Shown here: positions 22,431 through 32,840 of the stretch, one piece after another | Layout: each line of letters begins with the position of its first letter | Position numbering within the stretch: position 1 is the stretch's first letter | Assembly (NCBI GenBank): GCA_047967505.1 | Contig: CM106538.1 | Length of the DNA: 64,000 bases | DNA from: Dipteris shenzhenensis | Taxonomy: Eukaryota; Polypodiophyta; Polypodiopsida; Gleicheniales | Reading direction: 5' to 3' (one strand) | Translations under genes and position numbers: made by a program | The notes under the pieces: generated by a model | What the model saw: the letters and a program-made list of their open reading frames with translations, nothing else | Told to the model about the DNA's origin: nothing | Databases searched by the model: none

Positions 22431-24540
22431 GGTATCAAGCTTACTATGGTTCTAAGCCCGATGTTTCTCATTTTCGAGTGTTTGGCTGTGATGCTTATGT
22501 TCATATTCCTAAATCTGATCGTGGAAAGCTTGATCCTAAGTCCCACAAGCTCTTGTTTGTGGGCTACAACTCTGTCTCCACTGGATATCGCCTATATGAT
22601 CCCCGCCGCCGCATCATCTCCGTGAGCAGGGATGCCATTTTCGACGAGCAAGTCCTTCCGCCATCCTCCAACTCTCCTCCTGTTCTTGGAGATCCGTCTG
22701 ATGCCCCGGAGCCCTCTACCCCTCCACCTGCCTCGTCCCCCGTTACATCTCCTCCTATTCCCTCTCCTCCGCCTCCTTCTCCGGCTCCAACCTCGTGTGC
22801 TCCTCCCTTGGAACCCCGCTCGGTACGTGTTCCGCGATGGCTCATTGATACTCTCCGCTCCTCCGGTCTTGAGGATCCCTACTCCGAACCGCACCCTGAT
22901 GATGGTCCTCGTCGCTCTCATTGCCACCCCTCACCGTCCTCCTCTGATCCCCTCCATGTCAATTACGCCCTTATGTCTCGCATCCTCGCCACTCGCGAGC
23001 CAACTACCATTCCTCAGGCTCTGGCCCAGCCTCATTGGAAACAGGCTATCGAAGCGGAAATTCATGCTCTTCTTCGGAACCACACCTGGGACCTTGTTCC
23101 TCGTCCCTCTCACCGTTTCGTGATCGGTGTCCGGTGGATATTCAAAACAAAGTACGCCTCTGATGGCTTTGTCGACAAGTATAAAGCTCGGCTGGTGGCT
23201 AAAGGCTATGCTTAACGACCCGGCATCGACTATGGGGAGACCTTTGCACCTACCGCCCGGATGAGCACCATCCGAACGATCCTTGCTCTTGCGGCCCACC
23301 ATCAGTGGCCCATTTTTCAAATGGACGTCAAATCTGCGTTTTTGAATGGCGATCTTCAAGAAGAGGTATATGTGGATCAGCCACCCGGCTTCATTGATTC
23401 TCGTTCTCCTACCATGGTCTGTCGCCTTCGCAAGGCCCTCTACGGCGGTCTCAAGCAAGCTCCTAGGGCATGGAATCAGCGCATTGATACTTTCTTCTGC
23501 CGCCAAGGGCTTCATCGCTCTCTGGCTGATCCCAATCTTTATCTCTTTCATGAAGGACAGCTTCATACCTTCATCATTCTTTATGTGGATGATCTGATTC
23601 TTACTGGGAGTCATACCACTCATATCCTTGCCATTAAAGTTGCTCTTCAAACTGAATTTGAGATGACGGATATGGGTCTCCTCCATTTTTTCTTGGGTCT
23701 CGAGATTTGGCAGACCAAGAGGGGGTATTTTGTCTCTCAGCAGCGCTATGTTCACGAGCTCCTCGAAACTTTCCACATGGCTGATTGTCGGCCCATCACT
23801 TCTCCCATGGATCCCAACTCTAAACTCTCTGCTTCTGGGTCCACTGCTTATCCTGATGCCTCCCTCTACCGCCAGCTTGTTGGTTCTCTTATCTGGCTCC
23901 TTAACACTCGGCTGGATCTCGGCTTCTCTGTCGGCACCCTCAGTACCTTTATGCAAACCCCTTCGCTTTCTCATTGGCAGGCTGCTCGTCATCTCCTCCG
24001 CTATCTTCAGGGAACCTCTACTTTCGGGCTCCTATATATTGCCGGTGGCTCCTCTCCTTCCCCGCTCACTCTCCGAGGTTGGAGTGACTGTGATTGGGCT
24101 GGCGACCCCGATTCTCGCCGCTCTACCACGGGCTATGTTTTCTCCTTTGGCTCTGCGGCTATCTCCTGGTCCAGTAAACGACAACCCACGGTCGCCCTAT
24201 CCTCCACCGAGGCTGAGTATCGTGCCATGTGTAGTGCCACTTGTGAGGCTGTGTGGCTTCGGCGCCTTCTTCTCGATTGTGGTTTTTAGCAACACGCTCC
24301 TACCACACTTTTTTGTGACAATCAAAGCTGTCTCGCCCTTGCTCGCAATCCGGTCTTCCATGCTCGGACAAAGCACATCGAAATTCAGTACCACTACACT
24401 CGAGAGAAGGTTCTTGACGGTACCATTTTGCTCCTCTTCAGCACCACTACCGACAACGTCGCCGACATTTTCACCAAACCCGTTTCCTCTCCCCTTCTCG
24501 AGCGTCATGCCAGCTCTCTGGGTCTTGTGCCACACCCTGG
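22431..24540 (+). pseudogene. Copia B integrase end, reverse transcriptase and RNase H
   Basis: The continuing frame (from about 22436) gives the conserved FGCDAYVHIP block, a Pro/Ser-rich linker (22660-22830) and the RVT_2 reverse transcriptase: KYKARLVAKG, QMDVKSAFLNGDL and the catalytic YVDD at 23582-23593. RNase H follows with CDWAGDPDSRRSTTGY near 24090, SSTEAEY and, after a stop, a C-terminal KHIEIQYHYTREK and FTKP. Two premature stops, TAA at 23213-23215 and TAG at 24287-24289, both sit where glutamine is expected. Confidence 0.93.
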
Positions 24541-24553
24541 AGCTGAGAGGGGG
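24540..24553 (+). promoter_or_regulatory. Copia B polypurine tract
   Basis: The purine-rich GAGCTGAGAGGGGG ends exactly at the 3' LTR start and would prime plus-strand synthesis. Confidence 0.88.
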
Positions 24554-25385
24554 TGTTGAGATTGACATCTCCAGGTGTTCTGTACAGAGTGAGGGCCTTT
24601 GATGTGGGTGTGCCCGCCCAGTGAGAGAGGTCTCAGTTAGTCCGTATTCAGGCTCTTTTTCGACCTCCACAGGACTCGCTCCAGCACAATTCCGGCACCC
24701 ACGAGACAGGGCCGAAGCGGGGGACAGAGGGGGACAGGCCAAGCCAACCAACCCTGGCCGACTAGCTCCTGGCCGACCAACTCTGGCCGACCAGCCCCTG
24801 GCCGACCAGCTCCTGGCCGACCAGCTCCTGGCCGACCAGCTGGTCGGCCCAGTTGGCTGACCGACCAGCTGGTCGGCCTAGGCCAACTGGGCCGACCACC
24901 TACCCTGGCCTCCCCTACATAAGGGCCCTCCCCCTCCTCATTTTGATTATCTTCTGGTGCAGCTCCTCAGGCCTCCTGCAGCTCTCTGCCTCCTCCAGTG
25001 CTCCTCTGCTGCCCTGTTGCCTGCCCTCGCTCCCCTTGCAGATCTTTCACCCCTGCCTGTTGCTGTCCTTCAGTTCAGCCCTGGTGTTCCTGCTTCTCAG
25101 CTCATATTTGCACCTCTCCTTCCAGCTTCCGCTGCTGCCTTTGAGTGCCCGCATTGCTGAGCTTCTGAACAGCATTACTCTGCCTTCTACAGTCTCTCTC
25201 AGGCTCTTCTAGCAGGCTGTACTACAGGTTTTGTATTGCTGTTATAGAGCAGTATTTTCTCCTCTATTTATGAGGATTGTATCTACATTTTACTGTTTCA
25301 TTGAGGGCTGAATTACAGCAACCTTTCAGGCCTACTGGTGTCTCATGCTTTCCTGTTATATTCATTCACTGCTCATATATTAACA
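24554..25385 (+). repeat. Copia B 3' LTR
   Basis: The LTR is 832 bp, 30 bp longer than the 5' copy because of two extra 15-bp minisatellite units (24760-24840). The other differences I see are all transitions. Confidence 0.95.
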
Positions 25386-26071
25386 GTACCACCATTGGAA
25401 TGAAAAGAAAAGTAACACCAATGGCAGCCCGGGCTTGGTTGAAGCCCTCTTTGAACCCAGAGCAAAGGGAAAAAGCAAGGAGAGAAGACTTATGTTTTGG
25501 TTGCCTTCAGTCTCATCAGTGGAAAGATTGTCCACGAAACAAAGATCGTCAGATGGCTAAGATGATGGTCTCAGAATGCGACGTGGAAATGGAGGGAAGT
25601 CCCAGAGCAGAACAGATGCAGATTCAGCTAGCGGGATCTTCTCAAAGGTCAGTACCTTTTTTGTTATGTGTGTCTGTTGCGAAGTTAGTAACTAGTGCAC
25701 CTGATAATATCCTGTCAAAGCCCGCTGCAACGGGGTATACAGCCTTTAATGATATGGAGTTAATTAAGATGAAAGGGCAAGTAGCTAATCATCAGGTCAT
25801 TGTGTTGTTTGACTCAGCGTCAACGCACAATGTAATTAACTCCAAGCTCGTAAAGAGGCTGAAACTAAAGACTAGCCCATCTGACTATGCATATATAGTC
25901 AGGATGGCAGACGGAAGTTCAACTGAAGTATGGGACCAAAGAGTTACCCAGTTGGAGCTTCGAATTCAGGACTATGCTGAGAAGCTTGATTTTGAAATGA
26001 CTAAGCTTGCTCATGCAGACATAGCCCTGGGTAAGGCTTGGCATTCTAGGAAGAATCCAACCATAGATTAG
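25386..26071 (+). pseudogene. Gypsy 1 gag end (zinc knuckle) and protease
   Basis: Reading resumes after copia B with TTIGMKRKVTPMAARAW. A zinc-knuckle variant, CFGCLQSHQWKDC, has spacing C-x2-C-x3-H-x4-C instead of the usual C-x2-C-x4-H-x4-C, and gypsy 2 has it too. The protease has its active-site loop as VLFDSASTHNVINSK near 25808 (DSA in place of DSG/DTG). The frame ends with TAG at 26069-26071, at a codon that is TGA in gypsy 2. Confidence 0.88.
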
Positions 26072-26095
26072 AAAAAGCACATTTATCAATTCAAG

Positions 26096-27066
26096 ATGAA
26101 TGATGTGTTGTATGTCTTACGAGGTGAAAGGGATATGCCTCAAGGACCGTTGGTTTCTGTGATGGAAATTCAAAAAGCTCAAGAAGAGTTTTTGTTTCTT
26201 TGTACAGCATCGGTAGAGCCGATTAATGATTCTTCGGCTAGCACTGATGTTGCTCAAAATGGAGAGATGGCCAAGCTGGCTGATCAAATAACAGAGGAGT
26301 TCTCTGATTGTTTTAGGGATGAGTTACCTTATGGGTTAACTCCAGAGCGGAATGTTCAGCATAAGATTGAACTAATCCTGGGGGCAGAACCTGTAAATAG
26401 ACCTCCCTATAGGTTGAGTTTTACTGAAGAGGCGGAGGTGCGAAGACAACTGGAAGAATATCTCAAGTTGGGGCAGATTCAACCATGTTTCTCACCTTTT
26501 GCTTCGCCAGTGATATTAAAGAAGAAGAAAGATGATACTTTTCGCCTCTGTATAGATTACAGAGCATTGAATAATATCACTATTAAGCATAGGTATCCAA
26601 TGGCTCGGATCGATGATTTGCCAGATGCATTACATGGGGCCGTAATTTTCAGTAAGATAGATCTTAAATGTGGCTACCATCAGATCTGTATTAGAGCCGA
26701 GGATGTGCATAAACTGCTTTTAGAAGCAAGTTTGGACATTATGAGTTTTTGGTAATGCCCTTTGGACTTACCAATGCTCCAGCTACATTCGTCATGCTTA
26801 TGATTGATTTACTATGTCCGTATATCGGAAAGTTTGTAGTACACTTTATTGACGATATTCTGGTATTCAGTAAAAGTATTACTGAGCATCATGAATACTT
26901 AAGAATAATGTTCAGTACTTTGAGGAAAGCCAGTCTTTATGTAAATAAAAAGAAAACTATACTGTGTATGGTAAGACTTGAATATTTAGGATTCATAATT
27001 ACTCCTGAGGGGGTAGAAATGGATCCAAAGAAAGTGGCTGCGATAGTGACTTGTCCAATCCCTTAG
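26096..27066 (+). pseudogene. Gypsy 1 reverse transcriptase
   Basis: The segments show the standard gypsy RT order: [71 protein letters not shown] (motif A), then after a frameshift at about 26720, PFGLTNAPATF (motif B) and HFIDDILVFS (motif C, FIDD at 26845-26856). The thumb ends at PIP and a TAG at 27064-27066. The same TAG is present in gypsy 2. Confidence 0.9.
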
Positions 27067-27496
27067 AGTTTGACCGCTTTGCGATCATTCTTGGGATTTG
27101 TCCAATTTTATCGAAAGCATATCAAAGGATATTCCGAAATAGTATCGGCATTGATTGATCTGACCTTAGATAAAGTACCTTTTATATGGGGACCGAATCA
27201 ACAAGAAAGTTTTAACACCATAAAACAAGCTGTGGTCTCAGGACAGGTGTTAAAAATAGTTGATCCCGAGAAACCGTTTTTCCTTGAAACCGATGCAAGT
27301 GGCATTGCGGTAGGAGCAGTTCATCTCCAAGAGGGAAGGCCAGTAGCCTTTGAGAGCAAGAAGCTTTCTCCCTCTCAACGAAATTGGCCAACTCATGAAT
27401 TAGAGTTGTATGCTGTTGTCCATGCTCTGAAAACATGGAGACATTATTTATATGTATCAGAGTTTTATGTGGATGTTGATCATGATACTCTGAAAC
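27067..27496 (+). pseudogene. Gypsy 1 RNase H, truncated into the 3' LTR
   Basis: LRSFLGFVQFYRKHIKGYSE and the RNase H core FLETDASGIAVGAV, LSPSQRNWPTHELELYAVV and YVDVDHDTLK are present. After codon AAA of 'DTLK' the sequence changes abruptly at 27497 into LTR sequence. Gypsy 2 continues for another 60 codons at this point. Integrase is gone. Confidence 0.88.
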
Positions 27497-27879
27497 TTTG
27501 GACTTCATGTAAATGATAAAAAAGGAATAAAGGTCAAGGTCCTTGGTGTGGGTGACATGGCACTAGACTAGGTGGATCTAAGGCTAAGGGACCTATATGC
27601 ATGAAATGTGCCTAGGGGCAAATGTTTCAAAGATATCCCAAGAGGGGTAAATAATGCATTAAGGAAGGACCCTAATTTTCTTACATGTGGCATACTAGAT
27701 CCATCTAGGGAGTTTTGGGGCTCGTTGGAATTAAGCAAGTAGAAAGCTTTCACGAAGTGTGTATCATTTTGGATTCAGCAGAGAAGCTTGCAACCAACAA
27801 GGTTGGCTGGGAGGATAAACTCAGTGCATGTGCCCGTGATTCAACGTAAAGCTAGAAGAAATCAGATTGGGATGTTTCA
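27497..27879 (+). repeat. Gypsy 1 3' LTR, 5'-truncated
   Basis: 383 bp match positions 16784-17166 of the 5' LTR with about six differences. The first 85 bp of the LTR are lost in the deletion that also removed integrase. The end GATGTTTCA is intact and abuts ATAGA. Confidence 0.92.
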
Positions 27880-27981
27880 ATAGATCTCTATGTGTGAGTG
27901 TTTTCCAGAAGTATTTCTAAGTGTACTTTGAGCTGAAGGTCAAAGAGACGTGTGAGAGATTCTATCCTCCTATTTCCAACA
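27880..27981 (+). repeat. Copia A 5' LTR, right part
   Basis: The sequence resumes with ATAGATCTCTATGTGTGAGTG, matching the 3' LTR at about 30492-30580, and ends CCAACA directly before the primer site. Confidence 0.9.
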
Positions 27982-27993
27982 TGGTATCAGAGC
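27982..27993 (+). promoter_or_regulatory. Copia A primer-binding site
   Basis: TGGTATCAGAGC abuts the LTR end. Confidence 0.92.
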
Positions 27994-28121
27994 AAGGTTT
28001 CCAGCTCTAGAAGGGAGTTCCTCTGCGAGAAGGCGACTCCGATTGACACTCAGGTTTACTGTGTGGTCAAGTTTTCTACTGCAAGTCCATTTTTCAGTTT
28101 GCTGGTGCTATTACAGTGAAG

Positions 28122-28734
28122 ATGGAAGAGAAAGAACCATCTATAGCCTCTTCAACCATTGCTCGTCCTTCCTCCTCTTCTCATCTTTCTTCCTCATTTA
28201 TCCCGAACTTTGGCGAGTCTGGGAAGCTGCATGGGACTAACTATCCCATATGGAAGGTGAAGATCTGGAGCCATCTCATGGCTCGGAAACTATGGAAGCT
28301 TGTGACAGGTGTTGACGAAGGCCGGAGGATGTACTAGACAAGAAGGAAAGAATTTTGATTCTAGTAGATGCAGAAGATCTCGCAGCGTGGAAGAGAAGGA
28401 TGCCCAAGCACTAGCCATGCTGATAGCGACGACGGCACACATTAATGCCCCATATTTAAATGCCGGAGACGTTTGTAGACATATAACATGTTTCGGATCC
28501 TTACTCTCCAACGTAATTTGTACAATCTGGATATGAGTAAGGGAGACAATGTTCATGACCATCTGACGAAAGTCAAGGTGGTGAGGGACCAGCTCGCTGC
28601 AATTGGTCAGAAGGTAGACTTGAGTCATCTGGCATTGCTGACACTTCACAAGCTACCTAGGAGTTTCAAGAGCTTCGTGATGACAGTCACTGTGGGACAG
28701 AGAAGCAAGTCTCTGAGAAGAGCTGGGTCCTTTA
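28122..28734 (+). pseudogene. Copia A gag (frameshifted)
   Basis: From ATG 28122 there is a serine-rich start, then GTNYPIWKVKIWSHLMARKLWKLVTG, the UBN2-type gag opening, ending at a stop near 28336. Later fragments in other frames (LQRNLYNLDMSKGDNVHDHLTK, RDQLAAIGQKVDLSHLALLTL, LPRSFKSFVMTV) continue the capsid. At least two frameshifts are present. Confidence 0.82.
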
Positions 28735-29493
28735 TTGTTGCAGGAGGAGGCTCGGGAGAAATTATTCAATCAATCGGACGAGAAAGCACGTGTGACGAGA
28801 GACAAGCCGGGGAACGGTAAGTCCAAGGATTCCAAGAACAACAAGACCGAGGATGCAGAGAAAAAGAAGATGATGAAATGCTTCTACTGCGAGAAGCTTG
28901 GTCACTCAGCTAAGGAATGCTGCAAGAAGAAGGCAGACCTCAAGCGGAAGAGGGAGTCTAAAGCCAAGGAGTCAAAGACTGAATCGGCCAACGTCACTAC
29001 TGGCATACTATTTATCATTACTGAGTTCTGCTCAGCCTACGCAGTGAGCGAAGGCAAGGAAGGATGGTACATGGACAATGGAGCCTCGAAGCATAGGCCC
29101 AACAAGAAAGATTGGTTCAAGACCATGGAAGGTACGAATCCTGACTCCAAGGTACCTGTGGGGGATAACTGGACATGCCCTGTGAAGGGTGTTGGTGGTA
29201 TCCCATTCATCACGACTGTAGGAGACGAGGAGCTGATTTTTAGTGTACTCTATATACTAACTTTGTGCAAGCATCTTGGAGGTGAGAGACTTAAAGAAAC
29301 AACCTTTTGTGCCCTTTCATCGACAGAGGCAGAGTACATGGCTGTGTGCACAGCAGCATGCGAGACGTTGTGGCTAAGGTGGACCCTGGAGGACGTGGAT
29401 GTGACTGAGGAGCATGCAACGGTGATCATGTGTGACAACCCATGCACGGATGAAGTCCACAAGCACACAAAGAGGCAGACCTACTTGCTGTAG
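28735..29493 (+). pseudogene. Copia A zinc knuckle, protease and RNase H fused in frame
   Basis: One open frame of about 250 codons carries a CCHC knuckle (CFYCEKLGHSAKEC, 28879-28920), a lysine-rich linker, a protease with its active site changed to DNG (GWYMDNGASKH; GAC at 29074) and, after LYILTLCKHL near 29275, goes straight into the RNase H block ALSSTEAEYMAVCTAACETLWLR. All of integrase and reverse transcriptase, normally over 2 kb, is missing, yet the frame is kept. It ends at TAG 29491 where foreign sequence begins. Confidence 0.85.
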
Positions 29494-29836
29494 AGATTTA
29501 AGTCATCTTCCTATCCTCTTCTACAAGGTTGGAAGCTAAAGAGAAGGGCTTGAAGAAGATATTTCTTGAACCAAGCACTAAGGGGCTAGCATTGGGTATT
29601 GTGCTTAGAGCTTCAAGAGAGTCAAAGGCCATGTGAAAGAAACCTCATCCTAATAGTTGAATATCAAAGATGCATTAAAATTTGAAAGAGGTCAAAAGGT
29701 AAGGCATCAAGGATCCAATCCCTAGCCTATGATATAAAAGGGTGGGACCCATGAGTGTGTGCAAAGAGAGTGGTCGAGATCTTAAATTCCTCATTTTTTT
29801 GAAGTTGCAATGACCATATTTTGAGAAAGTACACGT
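29494..29836. other. Insertion of about 340 bp in copia A RNase H
   Basis: Sequence unrelated to copia pol separates 'HKHTKRQT' from FIEVHYHFVRE. It includes GATATAAAAGGGTGGGACC near 29731, which looks like a core promoter, so it may be a fragment of another LTR. No terminal repeats were found. Confidence 0.45.
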
Positions 29837-30001
29837 TCTTTATCGAAGTCCACTACCACTTCGTACGAGAGCTCATCATTGATGATATCATGGAGCTGAT
29901 GTATTGTCTGACCACCGACAACATCTCAGACGTCTTCACGAAGGTGCTTCACAGGGAGCAGTTGGAGCACCTTATTTGACGCATGGGGATTGGCCCGGGG
30001 G
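29837..30001 (+). pseudogene. Copia A RNase H C-terminus
   Basis: IEVHYHFVRELI, TTDNISDVFTKVLHREQLEHL and a short GIGPGG tail match the conserved end of copia RNase H. The 3' LTR starts at 30002 after a G-rich tract. Confidence 0.82.
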
Positions 30002-30594
30002 TGTTAGAAATCACCGACCCGACCTTGTGAGCCGATTGGAGGGGACAAAGGGGCAGTAGATAATAGGGGGCAGGGTAGGCACCACACAGCAAAGGGGGCC
30101 TGCACATAGGGCGGCCTTGGAAGAAGGCCCCTACAGCAGGGCCTTATATAGGCCCAGATTTGGCCCTGGCTGGTTGGCCAAACAGTTGACTGCAGGGCAC
30201 CTTATGGGAATGCTGCGCAGGTTGGTGGAAGGGGCCGATTCGGCCTCTTCTGGTCGGTTCATATGCCCCAGCCTCTGGGCGATAAAAGGGGCTCATATCC
30301 CCCCCCCGTTTCTCACTCACTCCAGCCCACTGAAGTCTACTAGAGACAGCGCATCCAAGGAGTTGTGATAGAGAGTTTTGCAGCAGAGTTGTACCTCAGT
30401 TTGTGAGGTGGTTCGTGCTCACCTTGAGCTCAGGTTTGCCGCCAGTTATTGGATGGATATACTCACAGTTTCTCTCTCTCTTGCTGTCTTCATAGATCTC
30501 TATCTGTGAGTGTTTCCAGAAGTATTTTCTGATTGTACTTTGAGCTGAAGGTCGAAGAGAGGTGTGAGAGATTCTATTACTATCTGTATGAACA
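30002..30594 (+). repeat. Copia A 3' LTR
   Basis: The 593-bp LTR begins TGTTAGAAATCACCG, has GATAAAAGGGGC at 30281, and contains the intact target (CATAGATC at 30491) used by gypsy 1 in the other LTR. The last 20 bp diverge from the 5' LTR, so the exact end is uncertain. Confidence 0.85.
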
Positions 30595-31092
30595 CATTTG
30601 AGGGAGATTTGAGAGTCGTATTATCCGTTGGAACCCATCATTCCGGTGTGCAGGTAGTGTTGGTGTAGTATCTTTGACATAAGCTAACATGTGTGGAGTA
30701 GGAGCCTTGCTATTGCAAGAAGTAGCTATGGAGAGATGTATGAAGGAGATGGCGATGAAAATGCCTTAGTTGCTCAAGAAGACTCATGGAGTGTTCATTA
30801 CAAGGTGGAGCAAGGTTGCAAAAAACTCGTTTGTCTTTGAACCAAACATTTCCAAACGTTTCGAAAAGTGATTCTAGGATTCCTATCCTACAAAAGTCCC
30901 AAATTCTGTGTTCTTCAATCACCAGTCATTTCCGATTCCAGCCGCGTCCATCTCCGTACAACTGTATAGACAATTTCAGGGGTCCACCATCAGTACACCC
31001 ATCGCAGCAGCCTGTTTGACACCCATTGCTCTTGTAGGGCTGCTATTGCTTGATGTCAGTACTGTTGCTTGAGGTCACTGGTGACTGTACTG

Positions 31093-31152
<60 letters not shown>

Positions 31153-31390
31153 TATTGACACATACTTTTTTTGGTGAAATCCAGCTGTCATTATATCTCC
31201 CTAAAAAAGGGACAGCTAGTTACAAGCATCAGAAGGTGTCATTTTATAACAAGAAGGCAGGATCCCGTGCATGTAGACAGTCATCTCTCTCTCTCTCTCT
31301 CTCCCTGGGAGCTACCCTCTCTAAGCTGATGTTCTAATTGGTTTTCATGTTGTCCCATAGACTTCTTGGTCTTCCGTGGATGTTAATAGA

Positions 31391-31429
<39 letters not shown>

Positions 31430-32189
31430 CTCACACACACACACGTGCGCGCGTGCTCACACACATACACACACACATTTGCGCCTTTCAAGCTTGTTGG
31501 CCATTTAACTCTTTCCAATCAATTTTAGTGGCACGACACTTGTGGTCTTTAAGATTTACCCTTGCATTTGCCCTTTTCAATGAATTTGAAAATTATAGAA
31601 GTAATCTGAAAACTCTTAAATTGGAGTGTTTACTATAACAGTAAACACTAAACACCTTATTCTTAACAGAGCAAATGGTTTACTGTTTTCTGTTAACATT
31701 AATTGTTTTTTCTTAAGTGATAACAACTCCAGGCTCTAGCTTGGCTTACGTTTACCTTGGTATACTTTGTACAGGTTCCCTGAGGTGCCCCACCTAGATT
31801 TTTTCTGCTAAATGTCGATGTTGTGGAATTGTCTCTAGCCGTAAGCTCTTGTTGAGCTCTCCCCACCAAGGTCGCTTTGCAAACTGTCAGCTTTTTGTGC
31901 TCCCACACATTCTCCAACTGGGTCAACCACCATTATATCTAGTAACTTGACGCCCATGGATCTGCTTTGTGATCAAGTGCCTCTGTCAGCAGCAACCTAT
32001 GTAGGATGTATGGGGGAGTGCGGTGTCATGTGGGCACAAGAACATGGCACATAATCATGACAATGGGACTGCCACATGCGCAGAGGTATGCCTTCCATGT
32101 TTGCAGTTATAGATTTGCAAGGTGGCAGTACGTGGTGCAGCTATGTGTGCTGCAGCAGAAAATGAGGAAATGTGGCATGGATCTGGCCT
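30595..32189. other. No gene recognised; microsatellite-rich
   Basis: Simple repeats lie at 31095-31156 (TC then TA), 31284-31302 (CT) and 31394-31480 (TC, then AC with a GCGC core). No coding motif was identified. A frame at 30786-31019 is open but unfamiliar. Confidence 0.5.
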
Positions 32190-32828
32190 AGAAGAGGGCA
32201 GATCAGATGCATATTGGTGTGGCAAGGATTGGCCATGTTTGGGGCAGCAAAGGCCTAGCCAAAAGGCCAGGATATGGGGCTAGATAGGGGTTTTATAGGC
32301 CTGAACTGGTCGGCCAGCTCACAGCCAGCCTGCAGGGAAGTTTGGGGGTCGATGGGCCACCAGGGCATGTTGGCCTGCCACATGGCAGTAGCCTACTGGT
32401 TGGCCTCCCACAGACTGTTCAGCCTGTCTACAGGGCCACCTGGCGGGAGGGGGCAGCCAGCCCCTCCCGTATAAATAGAGGGCCATAGGCCCATTGCCTC
32501 CATTTCACTGAGAGCCACTGAAGCTCATTAGAGCACACAGCTAGCGGAGAGAAAAGAGGCACAGTGTTGGAGTGGATCAAGAGGAGCCAAGGCAGCGGCA
32601 AGAGCTGTAGGGGCTGGGCATTTATGGGTGCCATCCTTTGTATGACTTTGGCCTGTTTTGGTGTAATTGTAATAAACATTGTCTGTCCTTACTGCAGTCT
32701 GTCTTCCTAGATTCGAGTCTGTTTTGAGTTTATTCTTCTGCACATCATCAACAAGGGCACTTGAGCGTTTGCTTAGTGTGGGATTACCTAGGTTAAGCTC
32801 CAGGACAGCTAGTCATGTTTTTCTAACG
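32190..32828 (+). repeat. 5' LTR-like segment with TATA box
   Basis: GTATAAATAGAGGGCC at 32469-32484 and a downstream CACTGAAGCTCATTAGAGC block match the LTR-like segment at 15765-15830. The segment ends TTTTTCTAACG, followed by a primer-site sequence at 32829. The left edge is not defined. Confidence 0.55.
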
Positions 32829-32840
32829 TGGTATTAGAGC
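32829..32840 (+). promoter_or_regulatory. Primer-binding site, one base altered
   Basis: TGGTATTAGAGC differs from the initiator Met-tRNA site by one transition. Confidence 0.65.

Larger units (their letters stand above)
19246..25385 (+). mobile_element. Ty1/copia element B, structurally complete
   Basis: The 6140-bp element has both LTRs, a primer site at 20048, a polypurine tract at 24540-24553 and perfect 5-bp target duplications. Its single polyprotein order is gag, protease, integrase, reverse transcriptase, RNase H. The frame is broken by shifts near 20480 and 22430 and by stops at 23213 (TAA) and 24287 (TAG). LTRs differ by about seven substitutions in 802 bp plus one 30-bp repeat-number difference. 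It is therefore recent but not coding-competent. Confidence 0.95.
16699..27879 (+). mobile_element. Ty3/gypsy element 1, interrupted by copia B
   Basis: The element runs from TGTTACGCTC to GATGTTTCA and is flanked by ATAGA. Order: 5' LTR, primer site, leader (17181-18293), gag, [copia B], gag zinc knuckle and protease, reverse transcriptase, RNase H, then directly a 5'-truncated 3' LTR. Integrase, any chromodomain and the polypurine tract are missing. The LTRs differ by roughly 1.5% over 383 bp by eye. It cannot move by its own proteins. Confidence 0.92.
16055..30594 (+). mobile_element. Ty1/copia element A, non-autonomous, split by gypsy 1
   Basis: The element has LTRs starting TGTTAGAAATCAC and ending CCAACA or TGAACA, an initiator Met-tRNA primer site at 27982-27993 and a copia polyprotein reduced to gag, protease and RNase H. 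Gypsy 1 (16699-27879) sits inside the 5' LTR. Without it and the target duplication the element is about 3.3 kb. No matching duplication was found at its own ends (AACTC on the left, CATTT on the right), perhaps because of later rearrangement. Confidence 0.85.

Noticed and set aside
22564-22927. Long minus-strand Gly/Arg-rich frames within copia B
   Set aside because: They are shadows of the Pro/Ser-rich linker between integrase and reverse transcriptase on the plus strand.
22931-23992. 353-codon minus-strand frame
   Set aside because: It lies antisense to the copia B reverse transcriptase and shares its codon periodicity. No motif is present in it.
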